A stretch of DNA of 64,000 bases, from contig NZ_AP026070.1 of NCBI RefSeq assembly GCF_024363255.1, positions 3,906,001 through 3,970,000 of the forward strand, given 5' to 3'. Source of the stretch: Shewanella sp. NFH-SH190041 (GTDB lineage: Bacteria; Pseudomonadota; Gammaproteobacteria; Enterobacterales; Shewanellaceae). Positions 48,618 to 62,618 of this stretch are shown in pieces (the first letter of the stretch is position 1; the number at the start of each line of letters is the position of its first letter). The notes beneath the pieces are model-generated. The model was not told where the DNA came from. It saw only the letters and a list, made by a program, of their open reading frames with translations, and made no database searches. Made by a program: the position numbers and the translations under genes.

Positions 48618-49880
48618 ATGAATACTGCCGTTGCCGGTAAGAGTAAGTCCCGTAAAAAATCGCCGAAGAACCAACCTAAAATTTATACCTACGAGTGGAA
48701 AGGGCTAAACCGGGATGGGCGCAAATCTGCTGGCGAGTTTCGCGGTTCATCGGTAATGGAAGTCCGCAGTCAGCTAAAATTGCAGGGAATTAGCCCCAAA
48801 AGCGTGCGAAAAAAAAGTGCCCCGCTGTTTAAAAGTGAGAAAAAAATTAATGCCATGGATATCGCCATGGTTACCCGACAAATTGCCACCATGCTGGCGG
48901 CAGGGGTACCGCTCGTCACGACGCTTGAGTTGCTGGGCCGCGGCCATGAAAAACCCAAAATGCGGGCACTACTGACCAACATAGTAGCAGAGGTACAGTC
49001 CGGTGTTCCGTTATCCGATGCCCTGCGCCCTCAGCGACAATATTTTGATGATTTGTATGTCGATCTTGTTGCTGCCGGGGAGCATTCCGGCGCGTTAGAT
49101 CAGGTATTCGACCGCATTGCCACTTATAAAGAAAAAGCCGAGGCGCTGAAATCTAAAATCAAAAAAGCCATGTTCTATCCTGCTGCAGTAGTGGTTGTCG
49201 CCATAGGCGTTACAGCACTGCTATTACTTATGGTCGTGCCACAATTTGAGGAAATTTTTAAAGGATTTGGCGCTGAACTGCCAGCATTTACTCAGCTCAT
49301 TATCAATATTTCCAAAGCATTGCAGGCAACTTGGTATTTCTTTGCGGCTGGCATTATCGCTGCCGTATGGACATTTCGCCGCGCGCACCGCAATGCTCAA
49401 GCCGTGCGCGATCGAACTGATGAGCTAATTTTAAAAACTCCGGCTATCGGCGATATTCTGCATAAAGCGGCAATGGCTCGTTTTGCCCGTACACTAGCGA
49501 CCACTTTTGCCGCAGGTGTACCACTTATTGACGGCTTAGAAAGTGCCGCGGGCGCATCAGGTAATGCGGTATACCGCAACGCGCTGCTAAAAATCCGGCA
49601 AGATGTCATGGCAGGTATGCAGATGAATGTTGCAATGCGCACGACCAAGCTCTTTCCCGATATGCTCATCCAAATGGTGATGATCGGTGAGGAGTCCGGC
49701 TCGCTGGATAATATGCTCAACAAAATTGCCAATATTTATGAGATGCAGGTCGATGATGCCGTCGATGGTCTATCCAGCCTGATAGAGCCGATAATGATGG
49801 TTGTTATCGGAACCCTAGTCGGAGGATTAATTGTTGGTATGTATTTGCCTATCTTCCAGATGGGAAATGTCGTTGGCTGA
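48618..49880 (+). CDS. pilC: Type IV pilus inner-membrane platform protein PilC
   Basis: The 420-residue polytopic protein couples the motor to pilin insertion. It has two copies of the T2SSF domain: MVTRQIATMLAAGVPLVTTL near residue 83 and MARFARTLATTFAAGVPLID near 286. Transmembrane segments lie near 185-207, 235-255 and at the C-terminus (IMMVVIGTLVGGLIVGMYLP). A lysine-rich N-terminal tail precedes YEWKGLNRDGRK. It follows pilB by 46 bases in the same operon. Confidence 0.97.
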   Translation: MNTAVAGKSKSRKKSPKNQPKIYTYEWKGLNRDGRKSAGEFRGSSVMEVRSQLKLQGISPKSVRKKSAPLFKSEKKINAMDIAMVTRQIATMLAAGVPLVTTLELLGRGHEKPKMRALLTNIVAEVQSGVPLSDALRPQRQYFDDLYVDLVAAGEHSGALDQVFDRIATYKEKAEALKSKIKKAMFYPAAVVVVAIGVTALLLLMVVPQFEEIFKGFGAELPAFTQLIINISKALQATWYFFAAGIIAAVWTFRRAHRNAQAVRDRTDELILKTPAIGDILHKAAMARFARTLATTFAAGVPLIDGLESAAGASGNAVYRNALLKIRQDVMAGMQMNVAMRTTKLFPDMLIQMVMIGEESGSLDNMLNKIANIYEMQVDDAVDGLSSLIEPIMMVVIGTLVGGLIVGMYLPIFQMGNVVG

Positions 49881-49955
49881 TCTAAATTAATGCATTATCG
49901 CCTGCACTGATTAATACTCACCACTTCTGTAATAACAGGATCGACCTGACTGATT

Positions 49956-50873
49956 ATGTCTGATTTTATTTATCTGCTCGACATTTACCCTTGGCTGTTT
50001 ATGTTACTCAGCTTTATTTTTGCTGCAGCAATCGGTAGCTTTCTCAACGTGGTTATCCATCGGCTTCCCATCATGCTGAAGCGGGAATGGCAGCAAGAAT
50101 GCCAAGGTTATCTGGAACAGTACCATGCAGACACATTATCCCCAGCGCAATTATCTACATTGGGTAAGGTAAATGATGGTTATCCCGAAAAGTACAACCT
50201 GGTAATACCCGGCTCAGCCTGCCCTCAATGCGGACATAAAATAACAGCGTGGCAAAATATGCCTATTCTTAGTTGGCTATTCCTGCGGGGAAAGTGCGCT
50301 TCCTGCCAAAAGGCAATCCCAGCACGTTACCCGCTCGTTGAGTTATTCACGGGTATCGCTGTGGCAGTATTAGCTTGGCATTTTGGTCCTAGTATGCAGT
50401 TTGTATTTGCCACCATACTGACCTTTGCTTTAATCGCCCTGACCTTTATCGATTTAGATGAAATGTTATTACCGGATCAAATCACCTTACCTCTGTTATG
50501 GCTGGGATTATTGATTAATTATCAAGGTGTTTTCAGCGACCTCTCGGATGCAGTTATTGGCGCAACAGCAGGTTATCTTAGTCTCTGGTCTATTTTCTGG
50601 TTATTTAAATTACTGACCGGCAAAGAAGGGATGGGCTACGGAGACTTTAAATTACTCGCCGTGTTTGGTGCTTGGCTGGGCTGGCAGCTATTACCATTAA
50701 CGATATTACTATCATCTTTAGTGGGCGCTATCGTTGGTATTACTCTGATAATCTCCAAGCGTATTAATGTCGGTAATCCAATACCTTTTGGACCTTATAT
50801 TGCGCTGGCAGGTTGGATAGCCATGATATGGGGTACTGATATTATTTCTTGGTATCTTAATTATTTACTCTAA
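49956..50873 (+). CDS. pilD: Prepilin peptidase / N-methyltransferase PilD
   Basis: PilD cleaves and methylates prepilins and type II pseudopilins. The 305 residues include GSFLNVVIHRLP in the first loop and two CxxC zinc pairs (CPQC, CASC, about 88-114). The aspartyl protease residues are in FIDLDEMLLPDQ near 167 and in GMGYGDFKLLA near 230. Eight hydrophobic segments are expected. As in many gammaproteobacteria the gene is followed by coaE. Confidence 0.97.
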   Translation: MSDFIYLLDIYPWLFMLLSFIFAAAIGSFLNVVIHRLPIMLKREWQQECQGYLEQYHADTLSPAQLSTLGKVNDGYPEKYNLVIPGSACPQCGHKITAWQNMPILSWLFLRGKCASCQKAIPARYPLVELFTGIAVAVLAWHFGPSMQFVFATILTFALIALTFIDLDEMLLPDQITLPLLWLGLLINYQGVFSDLSDAVIGATAGYLSLWSIFWLFKLLTGKEGMGYGDFKLLAVFGAWLGWQLLPLTILLSSLVGAIVGITLIISKRINVGNPIPFGPYIALAGWIAMIWGTDIISWYLNYLL

Positions 50874-50933
50874 TGATTGACCCTCAGCCCTTTGCCCCGG
50901 ATACTTTGAACGATCTGGGAGGAGTAACGTACT

Positions 50934-51554
50934 ATGAGTCAATTTACTATCGGGCTAACCGGCGGTATCGGCAGTGGCAAAACCACTGTCGCAAACCTAT
51001 TTGCGGAACAGGGCATCGAGCTTATTGATGCAGACATTATTGCCAGAGAAGTAGTTCGCCCCGGACAACCTGCCTTGGCAAAAATCAGTGATTTTTTTAC
51101 CACTGAAGTATTAACACCAACCGGAGAGTTAGATCGAAAACAACTACGTAATATTGTTTTTCAATCACCAGAGAAAAGAGTTTGGCTGAATAAGTTACTT
51201 CACCCAATAATTAGTACAGAAATGCAATCTCAAGCTAAGCAAGCAAAATCGCTCTATGTAATAATGGTAGTACCCTTGCTATTTGAGAATGGGTTGGATA
51301 GCTTAGTCAATCGGACTTTACTTGTTGATATATCCCCTGATGCACAAATGACTCGGGCCGCTAATCGGGACCACGTTTCTGCAGAACAGATAAAAAATAT
51401 CATCAACAGCCAGATGAGCCGAAAAGATAAATTACAGAAGGCTGATGATATTATTGATAATCAGGGAGAGATATCTCAGTTACGATCCCAAGTACTTAAG
51501 CTCCACCACAAATATATGGCACTTGCTCAAAAGAATACTGAGTCTATATCATGA
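50934..51554 (+). CDS. coaE: Dephospho-CoA kinase
   Basis: CoaE phosphorylates dephospho-CoA in the last step of coenzyme A synthesis. The 206-residue product has the P-loop GLTGGIGSGKTTVAN at residues 7-21, the lid and CoA-binding motif DADIIAREVVRPGQPAL, and MVVPLLFENGLD near 115. GGAG precedes the start. The zapD start overlaps its stop by four bases. Confidence 0.97.
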   Translation: MSQFTIGLTGGIGSGKTTVANLFAEQGIELIDADIIAREVVRPGQPALAKISDFFTTEVLTPTGELDRKQLRNIVFQSPEKRVWLNKLLHPIISTEMQSQAKQAKSLYVIMVVPLLFENGLDSLVNRTLLVDISPDAQMTRAANRDHVSAEQIKNIINSQMSRKDKLQKADDIIDNQGEISQLRSQVLKLHHKYMALAQKNTESIS

Positions 51555-52282
51555 TTGAATTGATTTACGAACAGCCCCTAAATGAAAAAATACGCAGCTA
51601 TTTACGGCTGGAGTATTTAAGGGAGCAATTGCTCGACAACCTCAATCATGACCATCAACACCGCTGTTTTTACCCTCTATTTTCTCTTTGTGAATTAACA
51701 GAGCGCTGTGATTACCGCAGTGATGTGATTAAAGACATTGACAGGCAGCTGCAACAGCTACGTATAGAACCATCGGCCTCAAATAACAATATACTGATCA
51801 AGCAGCAAATTAACTCGCTCACAATCGCCAGAGACATCCTTAACCAACCTGGGCGACTTGGTAACCATATAAAACAAGATAGGTTTTTATCCGCATTAAA
51901 GCAGCGCTTTGGGATGCCGGGAGCCTGTTGTAATTTCGATTTACCCCAACTGCATTTTTGGCTAGCAAAACCATTTGAAGAACGGCAACAAGCCTACCAA
52001 GAATGGATGAAGCCATTTACGCCGTTATTGGATACCGTCAGCCAACTACTCCAGATTACTCGCTCTACCGCAGACTTCCATCCTCAAGTGGCTCCAGCAG
52101 GCTTCTATCAAGGTAACAGCGAACATGCACTTACCTTGATCAGGGTACAACTTACCGCCGAACAAGGATGCTATCCAACCATTAGTGGCCATAAAAATCG
52201 ATATGCGATCCATTTTGTCGATTTTGAACAGCAAAAACACACTGACAAAGATATCACTTTCCAACTCTCGGCCTGCCGCTGA
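51551..52282 (+). CDS. zapD: Cell division protein ZapD
   Basis: ZapD binds the C-terminal tail of FtsZ and bundles filaments at midcell. The 243-residue soluble protein starts YEQPLNEKIRSYLRLEYL after four residues, the family hallmark. It carries LNQPGRLGNHIKQDRFLSALKQRF (quoted in part: GRLGNHIKQD) and a beta-rich C-terminal region ending YAIHFVDFEQQK. It lies between coaE and yacG as in E. coli. Confidence 0.95.
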   Translation: MIELIYEQPLNEKIRSYLRLEYLREQLLDNLNHDHQHRCFYPLFSLCELTERCDYRSDVIKDIDRQLQQLRIEPSASNNNILIKQQINSLTIARDILNQPGRLGNHIKQDRFLSALKQRFGMPGACCNFDLPQLHFWLAKPFEERQQAYQEWMKPFTPLLDTVSQLLQITRSTADFHPQVAPAGFYQGNSEHALTLIRVQLTAEQGCYPTISGHKNRYAIHFVDFEQQKHTDKDITFQLSACR

Positions 52283-52336
52283 AAAAATAGCAAAAATCAG
52301 ATACACTGAGCGGCCGCAGAGTCTTTGGAGTAATCG

Positions 52337-52555
52337 ATGCCTTTAACTGTAAAATGCCCAACGTGTGATAGCAAGGTTGAGTGGAAGCCAGAAAATAAGT
52401 TCCGTCCGTTTTGTAGCGAACGCTGTAAATTAATAGACTTGGGAGAGTGGGCAAGTGAAAGCTACGCTATTCCAGTCAAGAGTGAATTTGACCTAGATAA
52501 ACTCGACAGTATTGGCTTTGATGATCCGCAATTTTTTAAAGAGCGTGATGAATGA
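52337..52555 (+). CDS. yacG: DNA gyrase inhibitor YacG
   Basis: The 72-residue zinc protein has ligands in KCPTC (residues 7-10) and FCSERC near 26-30, followed by the conserved [13 protein letters not shown]. In E. coli YacG binds GyrB and blocks DNA binding. The mutT start overlaps its stop by four bases, so the two are coupled. Confidence 0.95.
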   Translation: MPLTVKCPTCDSKVEWKPENKFRPFCSERCKLIDLGEWASESYAIPVKSEFDLDKLDSIGFDDPQFFKERDE

Positions 52556-52950
52556 GTAAACGTATCCATGTCGCTGTTGGGGTTATTCTTGGTGTTAACA
52601 ACACCATTTTACTGGCCAAACGCCCTCAACATTTACACCAAGGGGGGAAATGGGAATTTCCTGGCGGGAAAGTAGAGCCGGGAGAATCTGTTGAGCAGGC
52701 ATTATCCCGAGAATTAAAAGAGGAAGTTGCGATTACAGTTAATACAACCGAACCTTTTATGACAATTAGTTTTGATTATCCAGATAAGCAAGTCTTGTTG
52801 GATATCCATAAAGTGACAAAATTCAGCGGTAGCCCTTTAGGAGTTGAAGGACAGGAACTACAGTGGGTGTCTAAAACTGAGCTACAACATTATGAATTTC
52901 CAGAAGCAAATCAGCCAATCATACACAAGCTTCAACAAGAAACAGCTTAA
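52552..52950 (+). CDS. mutT: 8-oxo-dGTP diphosphatase MutT
   Basis: MutT clears oxidised guanine nucleotides. The 132-residue product has [20 protein letters not shown] followed by KEEVAI, the Nudix box, with alanine where the consensus has glycine before the last hydrophobic residue (EEVGI in E. coli MutT). All catalytic glutamates and the arginine remain. The downstream [16 protein letters not shown] matches the substrate-recognition end of MutT. It ends the pil-coaE-zapD-yacG run. Confidence 0.93.
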   Translation: MSKRIHVAVGVILGVNNTILLAKRPQHLHQGGKWEFPGGKVEPGESVEQALSRELKEEVAITVNTTEPFMTISFDYPDKQVLLDIHKVTKFSGSPLGVEGQELQWVSKTELQHYEFPEANQPIIHKLQQETA

Positions 52951-53386
52951 TTACTCTCACCATATATCGTGCTATATCAAAGCCCGCTATCATCATTATC
53001 TCTAGCGGGCTATCTTGATAAACCGTATTTAAAGCAGATTTCATCACGAATATCAGCTCCGCCTCATCACACATTCACCTAACTTCTGATTCATCATAAG
53101 AAAAAGTATCAGTTATTCAACAATATAACTATAACGTCATATAGATTATCTTCTTGTCGTATCATCAAAATGGGGCTGCATTTGAAAAGAAAGAAGACAG
53201 GTAGCTTGGTAATTTGGACACAGGAATGTTAAAGCGTTTTAGATTCAAGGTAGTTTGAACTATTTTCAACCAGCTATAGTACTATCGGAAGTAGCAGCTG
53301 TCCGTTTCAGCATGAGCAAAACAGTCAACTGAGTAAAAATACTCTAGGCTCAAGAGAGTGTTAACAATGTTCAAAACCCCAAACGC
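52951..53386. other. Intergenic sequence after mutT
   Basis: AGCCCGCTA/TAGCGGGCT (52981-52989 and 53003-53011) is a plausible but U-poor terminator for mutT. Beyond it I see no gene; the sequence is AT-rich and lacks long frames. Confidence 0.4.
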
Positions 53387-53570
53387 AAAAAAGCCACCTT
53401 ATTCAGGTGGCCTCTTCACTTATGAGACACTTGCCTGATGGCCAGCTACGCCTAAAGCTTCGCGCTGAACTGCATGGATGTAGTGAATGCAGAAAATGTC
53501 TGGAACCAGTTTCTGCCATAAACACATCGCTACGCGATATTCGCCCTACGACCGCCATGAATGGCGGAAG
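53387..53570 (-). ncRNA. Hairpin-rich rRNA-operon trailer, candidate structured RNA or repeat element
   Basis: Read on the minus strand this stretch holds CCGCCAT/ATGGCGG (53552-53567), ATCGC-GTA-GCGAT (53526-53538), a CAGAAA/TTTCTG stem enclosing CTGG/CCAG (53490-53515) and CTGCAT/ATGCAG (53470-53492, overlapping). It ends in a perfect terminator GCCACCT/AGGTGGC with six U's (53387-53411). It starts about 110 bases past the rRNA terminator. It could be an independent RNA, a backup rrn terminator region or a dispersed intergenic repeat. Confidence 0.45.
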
Positions 53571-53676
53571 TGCCGATTATGAATGGAACAATCATCGACC
53601 TATCACATGAGTGGTTGCCTCGCTGCATTCGGACTCTTTATTTCCACATGTTCGTTCTGTCATGGGCGCATAAACG

Positions 53677-53709
53677 AAAAAAGCCCGTTGCTAATGCAAC
53701 GGGCTTTTT
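53677..53709 (-). terminator. Intrinsic terminator of the rRNA operon
   Basis: GCCCGTTGC-TAAT-GCAACGGGC follows 5S rRNA and reads into a T-run on the minus strand, with an A/T-rich complement on the other side. Confidence 0.92.
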
Positions 53710-53719
53710 CGTTTATTAG

Positions 53720-53839
53720 GCGCTTGGCGATGACCTACTCTCACATGGGGAAGCCCCACACTACCATCGGCGCGACTGCGTTTCACTTCTGAGTTCGGAA
53801 TGGGATCAGGTGGGACCACAGTGCTATTGTCACCAAGCA
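53720..53839 (-). rRNA. rrf: 5S ribosomal RNA
   Basis: About 120 bases reading TGCTTGGTGACAATAGC at the 5' end and CGCCAAGCGCC at the 3' end, which pair to form helix I. The internal segment CCGAACTCAGAAGTGAAACG is the universal 5S core. End positions are good to a base or two. Confidence 0.95.
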
Positions 53840-53931
53840 AATTCTGTACAATCTAGAAAGCTGCTTTTTTTTCTCGTTCTCTAACTTCAATCAAGTCTTG
53901 ATTATTCTATCAAGGTTTCCAACAAAACCCT

Positions 53932-56834
<2,903 letters not shown>

Positions 56835-56846
<12 letters not shown>

Positions 56847-57115
56847 TGAGTTTCATTCAGGTTGCATTGCAACTTGCTGGTTTGATAATTGTAATTCTTT
56901 CGAATCACAACGCCTTGATTAGAATACTCAATTTACTTGATTAAAGTGTTTGAGAACTCAATTTTGTATTAACAAAGCCTTTCTTAAAAAGAGAGGTTTG
57001 TTTCTACTATCAGCTTTCCAAATTGTTAAAGAACGTCATCAACTCAACTAAGGAGTCAATGTTGCCAGACAAGGCAATCTGTGTGAACACTCAACAGCGT
57101 AATGTGTCGCTTAGG
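56835..57115 (-). other. 16S-23S spacer without tRNA genes
   Basis: The 281-base spacer has no tRNA cloverleaf, neither Ile/Ala nor Glu. It carries a boxA-like antitermination element (GTTCTTTAACAATTTGG on the minus strand, near 57017-57035). The rest is AT-rich and forms part of the 16S and 23S processing stems. Confidence 0.75.
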
Positions 57116-58658
<1,543 letters not shown>

Positions 58659-59059
58659 AAAGTTTTGGTTGAACCCGAAGGTTCTGCTCAATGAATTCTG
58701 TCTTTGCATCATTACCCATTAAGGCAATGACTGCATTTGCATGCTGCGCGAACTTCGTTCATTGATAAAAGTCTTTGTCGACCTCATCAACATCTGCGAA
58801 TGTCCACACAGATTTGCTTGTCTGTTTATATTGTTAAAGAGCAACCGATGCTGTTTCTCACCGGGTCAGGGCTGCGTATTCTACGCTTTCCTGTTGTCGC
58901 GTCAAGCATTTTTTCAAATGTTTTTCGCGTCACTCATTGCCTTAGCAAGTGAGTGAATCTTCACTTCAACAACCGCTGGAAGCGCGTTGTGCCGTGTCGA
59001 TGGAGGCGCATTATAGGTAGCTTATTTTTTTTGCGCAAGGGCTTTTTTAAAGAAAAATG
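58659..59059 (-). promoter_or_regulatory. rRNA operon promoters P1 and P2 with leader antiterminator
   Basis: P1 has TTGCGC (59033-59038), a 17-base spacer and a consensus TATAAT (59010-59015), followed by the GC-rich discriminator GCGCC and preceded by an AT-rich UP-like tract. P2 has TTGACG (58900-58905), a 16-base spacer and TAGAAT (58878-58883). The leader contains boxA TGCTCTTTAA (58834-58843). Such promoters respond to growth rate and ppGpp. Confidence 0.85.
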
Positions 59060-59364
59060 CAGTTTTAAGTGAATAAAAACTTACCCCCTAAAAAGGCACA
59101 TCAACGCCACACATTACTCACAGATTTATCCACAAAACAGCATTTAACTGACTCACTATAAATATACTCCAAACGACAAAAGCTCTAATTGAGCCAGTCA
59201 AAATCAAGCAAAGTGGCTCAGTGAGGAAACAAGCATAGACCAAATTCGGATAATGCAACGCAAAATCCTTAAGAGAATACTCCCTGTATCTTTATTTCTG
59301 CTCCTTTCTCACTATTCAGACAACTTATGCCGCTCTCGATAAATTTTCTGAGGACACAAAAGAT

Positions 59365-59394
59365 AAGGCCCCGATAGAAAACTATCGGGGCCTT
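59365..59394 (-). terminator. Intrinsic terminator of the rpe-gph-trpS unit
   Basis: AAGGCCCCGATAG/CTATCGGGGCCTT with a four-base loop lies after trpS, with T-rich sequence beyond on the minus strand. The gap from 59060 to the terminator is AT-rich and holds nothing else I can name. Confidence 0.85.
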
Positions 59395-59437
59395 GCTGAG
59401 TAGTATCCTACTCACTAATCCAGAAGCTGAAACAGGA

Positions 59438-60439
59438 TTAGACTAATAAGCCAATTTTCTGATAAACATCTTTCAGAGTCTTTTCTGCACGAGCCTGTGC
59501 TTTTGCGGCACCATCACGCATCACCTGCTCCAAGAAGGCCTGATCTGCACGGAACTGATGGAAGCGTTCTTGTAAAGGTTCCAGCATGGCAACAACAGCT
59601 TCACCTGTTGCCACTTTCAGTGGACCATACATTGCCTGATCAGCATACTCGGCTTCGATATCCGCAATAGTACGCCCAGTCACCCCGGACAAAATGCTCA
59701 TCAAGTTTGCAATACCCGGTTTATTTTCGATGTCGTAACGCACTACGGGTGGATTATCACCGTCAGTCATGGCTTTTTTGAACTTTTTCAGTACCGCTTT
59801 AGGATCTTCCAATAATCCCACCACGTTATTACGATTATCATCAGACTTAGACATCTTTTTGGTCGGATCCTGTAAAGACATCACTCGAGCACCTTCCTGA
59901 GGAATAAAAGGCTCAGGAACAGTAAAGGTATCGCCATAGATATTATTGAATCGAGTCGCGATATCCCGGGTCAATTCCAAGTGTTGCTTTTGATCCTGAC
60001 CAACCGGAATTTCATTCGCCTGATACAGCAGAATATCTGCAGCCATCAATACAGGATAACCAAATAACCCCACATTAATGTTATTGGCGTGCTTTTGGGA
60101 TTTATCCTTAAACTGAGTCATACGGCTCAGCTCACCCATTTGGGTATAACAATTCAGCGCCCATGCCAACTGCGCATGCTGGGGCACATGGGATTGCACA
60201 AATACAGTGCTCTTTTGTGGATCAATACCACAAGCAAGATAAAGAGCCAGGGTATCTAAACAGGCTTCACGCAGTTTAGCCGGATCCTGTCTAACAGTAA
60301 TCGCATGCTGGTCAACAACGCAATAAAGGCAGTCGTGGCTGTCCTGCATATTAACCCACTGACGCATAGCACCCAGGTAGTTACCTATGGTCAATTCACC
60401 TGAAGGCTGTGCGCCACTAAACACGATGGGCTTACTCAT
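59438..60439 (-). CDS. trpS: Tryptophanyl-tRNA synthetase
   Basis: TrpRS charges tRNA-Trp. The 333-residue class I enzyme has the HIGH-type motif TIGNYLG in [17 protein letters not shown] (about residues 12-28) and the KMSKS loop KKMSKSDDN near 193. [15 protein letters not shown] near 147 contacts the adenylate. It follows gph by four bases, so the two are co-transcribed as in E. coli. Confidence 0.98.
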   Translation of the reverse strand: MSKPIVFSGAQPSGELTIGNYLGAMRQWVNMQDSHDCLYCVVDQHAITVRQDPAKLREACLDTLALYLACGIDPQKSTVFVQSHVPQHAQLAWALNCYTQMGELSRMTQFKDKSQKHANNINVGLFGYPVLMAADILLYQANEIPVGQDQKQHLELTRDIATRFNNIYGDTFTVPEPFIPQEGARVMSLQDPTKKMSKSDDNRNNVVGLLEDPKAVLKKFKKAMTDGDNPPVVRYDIENKPGIANLMSILSGVTGRTIADIEAEYADQAMYGPLKVATGEAVVAMLEPLQERFHQFRADQAFLEQVMRDGAAKAQARAEKTLKDVYQKIGLLV

Positions 60440-60443
60440 TGCT

Positions 60444-61157
60444 TTATTGCTCCGTTACGGTTGGGCTGATATTCAAAATAGTCAGAATATCGGAAAAATA
60501 TTCACATACGGCCTCTGGGCCGGACAATGCGATATCTTCACCGTAGTTATAGCCATAGGTCAAGCCAATCGATACTACACCAGCAGCTTTTGCCGCCAGA
60601 ATATCGTTGCGAGAATCCCCCACCATTAATAGTGCACTGGCCGGCAGATTAAAGTGGGATAACAAATGCTGCAGTGGTAATGGATCAGGCTTCATCTTGG
60701 GTAAGGCATCCCCACCCAAAATCAGCTCAAAACAATCAGCGATATCAAACTCAGCCAATAGGGGCTCTGCGAAACGGTGCGGCTTGTTGGTGATAACAGC
60801 CAAATGCATCCCCTGCTGACGTAGCGTAGTCAGTACCTGTTTTACGTTTGGATACAATCGGCTGTACTGATGTAAATAGTGCTGATAATGCTGCATAAAA
60901 ATAGGCATTGTATCTGCTAACATCTCATCAGTGACAGGTTGAGCAGAAGCAAAAGTCATTGCCCGGCGGATCAACATCGGTGCACCATTGCCAATCCAAC
61001 CGCGAACCTGTTGCTCGCTACAGTCCGGCAAACCCAATTGTGCCAATGTCGCTCGGGTAGCAGCGGTTAAATCTGGAACGCTGTCGACCAGCGTACCATC
61101 TAGATCAAATGCAACACACTTTATATCCCGAGCAGAAATATTCTGTTGATGTTCCAT
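60444..61157 (-). CDS. gph: Phosphoglycolate phosphatase
   Basis: Gph removes phosphate from 2-phosphoglycolate formed during repair of DNA 3' ends. The 237-residue HAD protein has the nucleophile motif [15 protein letters not shown] (about residues 16-30), [14 protein letters not shown] near 120, [11 protein letters not shown] and [16 protein letters not shown] near 177. It overlaps the rpe stop by one base (TAATG). Confidence 0.95.
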   Translation of the reverse strand: MEHQQNISARDIKCVAFDLDGTLVDSVPDLTAATRATLAQLGLPDCSEQQVRGWIGNGAPMLIRRAMTFASAQPVTDEMLADTMPIFMQHYQHYLHQYSRLYPNVKQVLTTLRQQGMHLAVITNKPHRFAEPLLAEFDIADCFELILGGDALPKMKPDPLPLQHLLSHFNLPASALLMVGDSRNDILAAKAAGVVSIGLTYGYNYGEDIALSGPEAVCEYFSDILTILNISPTVTEQ

Positions 61158-61831
61158 TAAGCATCAACCTTAGCTAATTCAGCCCGCATGTTATCAATTT
61201 CAACGCGGTAATCTGGCTTATTAAAGATTGCACTACCAGCAACAAACATATCGGCTCCAGCAGCAGCAATCTCAGCAATATTATCGGTCTTTACACCGCC
61301 ATCAACTTCCAGACGAATATCAAAGCCACTGGCATCAATCCGCTCCCGAACCTGACGCAGTTTATCCAATGTCCCCGGAATAAAAGATTGCCCGCCAAAG
61401 CCCGGATTGACTGACATCAACAAAATGACATCCAGCTTATCCATCACATAATCCAGATAATGCAGCGGCGTAGCTGGGTTGAATACCAAACCGGCCTTAC
61501 AGCCATGAGATTTAATCAAATGCAGAGTTCGATCAATGTGTTCCGAAGCTTCTGGGTGGAAGGTAATAATAGAAGCACCAGCCTTGGCAAAATCGGGAAT
61601 AATGCGATCGACCGGTTTTACCATCAAATGCACATCGATATCAGCAGTAATGCCATAATCTCGCAAAGCTTTGCAGACCATAGGGCCAATCGTTAGATTG
61701 GGGACATAATGGTTATCCATTACATCGAAGTGAACGACGTCAGCACCGGCATCCAGTACCGCCTTAACATCATCACCCAAACGGGCAAAATCAGCAGATA
61801 GAATAGATGGAGCTATCAGAAAAGGACGCAT
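61157..61831 (-). CDS. rpe: Ribulose-phosphate 3-epimerase
   Basis: Rpe interconverts ribulose 5-phosphate and xylulose 5-phosphate. The 224-residue barrel protein has [17 protein letters not shown] at its start, [18 protein letters not shown] with metal-binding His/Asp, [20 protein letters not shown] near 140, and [10 protein letters not shown] near 175. It is the first gene of rpe-gph-trpS. In E. coli the run continues from dam, here interrupted by two plus-strand genes. Confidence 0.98.
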   Translation of the reverse strand: MRPFLIAPSILSADFARLGDDVKAVLDAGADVVHFDVMDNHYVPNLTIGPMVCKALRDYGITADIDVHLMVKPVDRIIPDFAKAGASIITFHPEASEHIDRTLHLIKSHGCKAGLVFNPATPLHYLDYVMDKLDVILLMSVNPGFGGQSFIPGTLDKLRQVRERIDASGFDIRLEVDGGVKTDNIAEIAAAGADMFVAGSAIFNKPDYRVEIDNMRAELAKVDA

Positions 61832-62040
61832 ATCAATCTCGCAGCTAAATCAGGGAATAAGAAGACTTCATTCTACCTAGCTACAATCTGATGTCTCTAA
61901 AGTAAGACACATTTTTACATATTCAATCAATCGCGTTTAGAGTAATCGCCTTGCATCACAAGTGTTCAAAAATCACACTAACACTGGTAACATAACCAAC
62001 GCTTGCAGTAATCATTTAACGATTTATGTAGCTAGGAAAT

Positions 62041-62418
62041 ATGTCAGCCATACAACATCTATCTATTGAGCTGCCGCCTAAGAATCATGCACAGGACAAA
62101 TGGATGCCAACCTCAAGTAAGATTCATTACCCTCTCGTTGCGACAGCAATAATAATGCTTGCGGGATTATTGCTAACAGAAAGATATAGCAACGCAGAAA
62201 AACCTGTGTCTTGCCCACGGGATTACAACAATGCCTTGCCAGCAAGTCATCCCCATAATATCTGTCACAGCCAAACAGCTGATATCAGCTGGCTCGCTTG
62301 GTTAAGTGGGCGCAGCCAATCTTCCCAGCTGCACTTTGTTGATTTATTTGAACTGCTATATCGCCAGCAAGAGAAGTCATCCCCGTTAACACAGCCTCAA
62401 CCATCGCAGGAATTGTAA
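62041..62418 (+). CDS. Unknown protein with one membrane helix
   Basis: The 125-residue product starts after TAGGAAAT. It has a hydrophobic helix at about residues 34-48 (VATAIIMLAGLLL) and then a polar, probably periplasmic region with cysteines at about 60 and 77. I do not recognise a family. The DUF2970-type gene begins two bases after its stop, so they look co-transcribed. Confidence 0.65.
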   Translation: MSAIQHLSIELPPKNHAQDKWMPTSSKIHYPLVATAIIMLAGLLLTERYSNAEKPVSCPRDYNNALPASHPHNICHSQTADISWLAWLSGRSQSSQLHFVDLFELLYRQQEKSSPLTQPQPSQEL

Positions 62419-62419
62419 T

Positions 62420-62608
62420 TTGCAACGCTTGTGGCAAATCATTACCAGCACACTCTCAGCTTTTTTCGGGGTGCAAAGTAAAAACCGGCAACAACAAGAT
62501 TTTCAGCAGTCGTCGGTTTTACCTTTTATCATCAGTGGCGTAATACTGGCGTTACTCTTGGTATTAGCATTATTGGGGCTAGTTGATTGGGTATTAGCGC
62601 AATATTAA
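62420..62608 (+). CDS. DUF2970-type small membrane protein
   Basis: The TTG start has AGGA eight bases upstream and overlaps nothing. The 62-residue product opens MQRLWQIITSTLSAFFGVQS, typical of DUF2970, and has a single C-terminal membrane helix (FIISGVILALLLVLALLGLV). No function has been established for the family. It converges on dam. Confidence 0.75.
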   Translation: MQRLWQIITSTLSAFFGVQSKNRQQQDFQQSSVLPFIISGVILALLLVLALLGLVDWVLAQY

Positions 62609-62618
62609 TGGTGAACGT

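Noticed and set aside
53407..53792. Two 67-69-codon plus-strand frames after mutT
   Set aside because: They overlap the hairpin trailer, the rrn terminator and 5S rRNA and have no ribosome binding sites.
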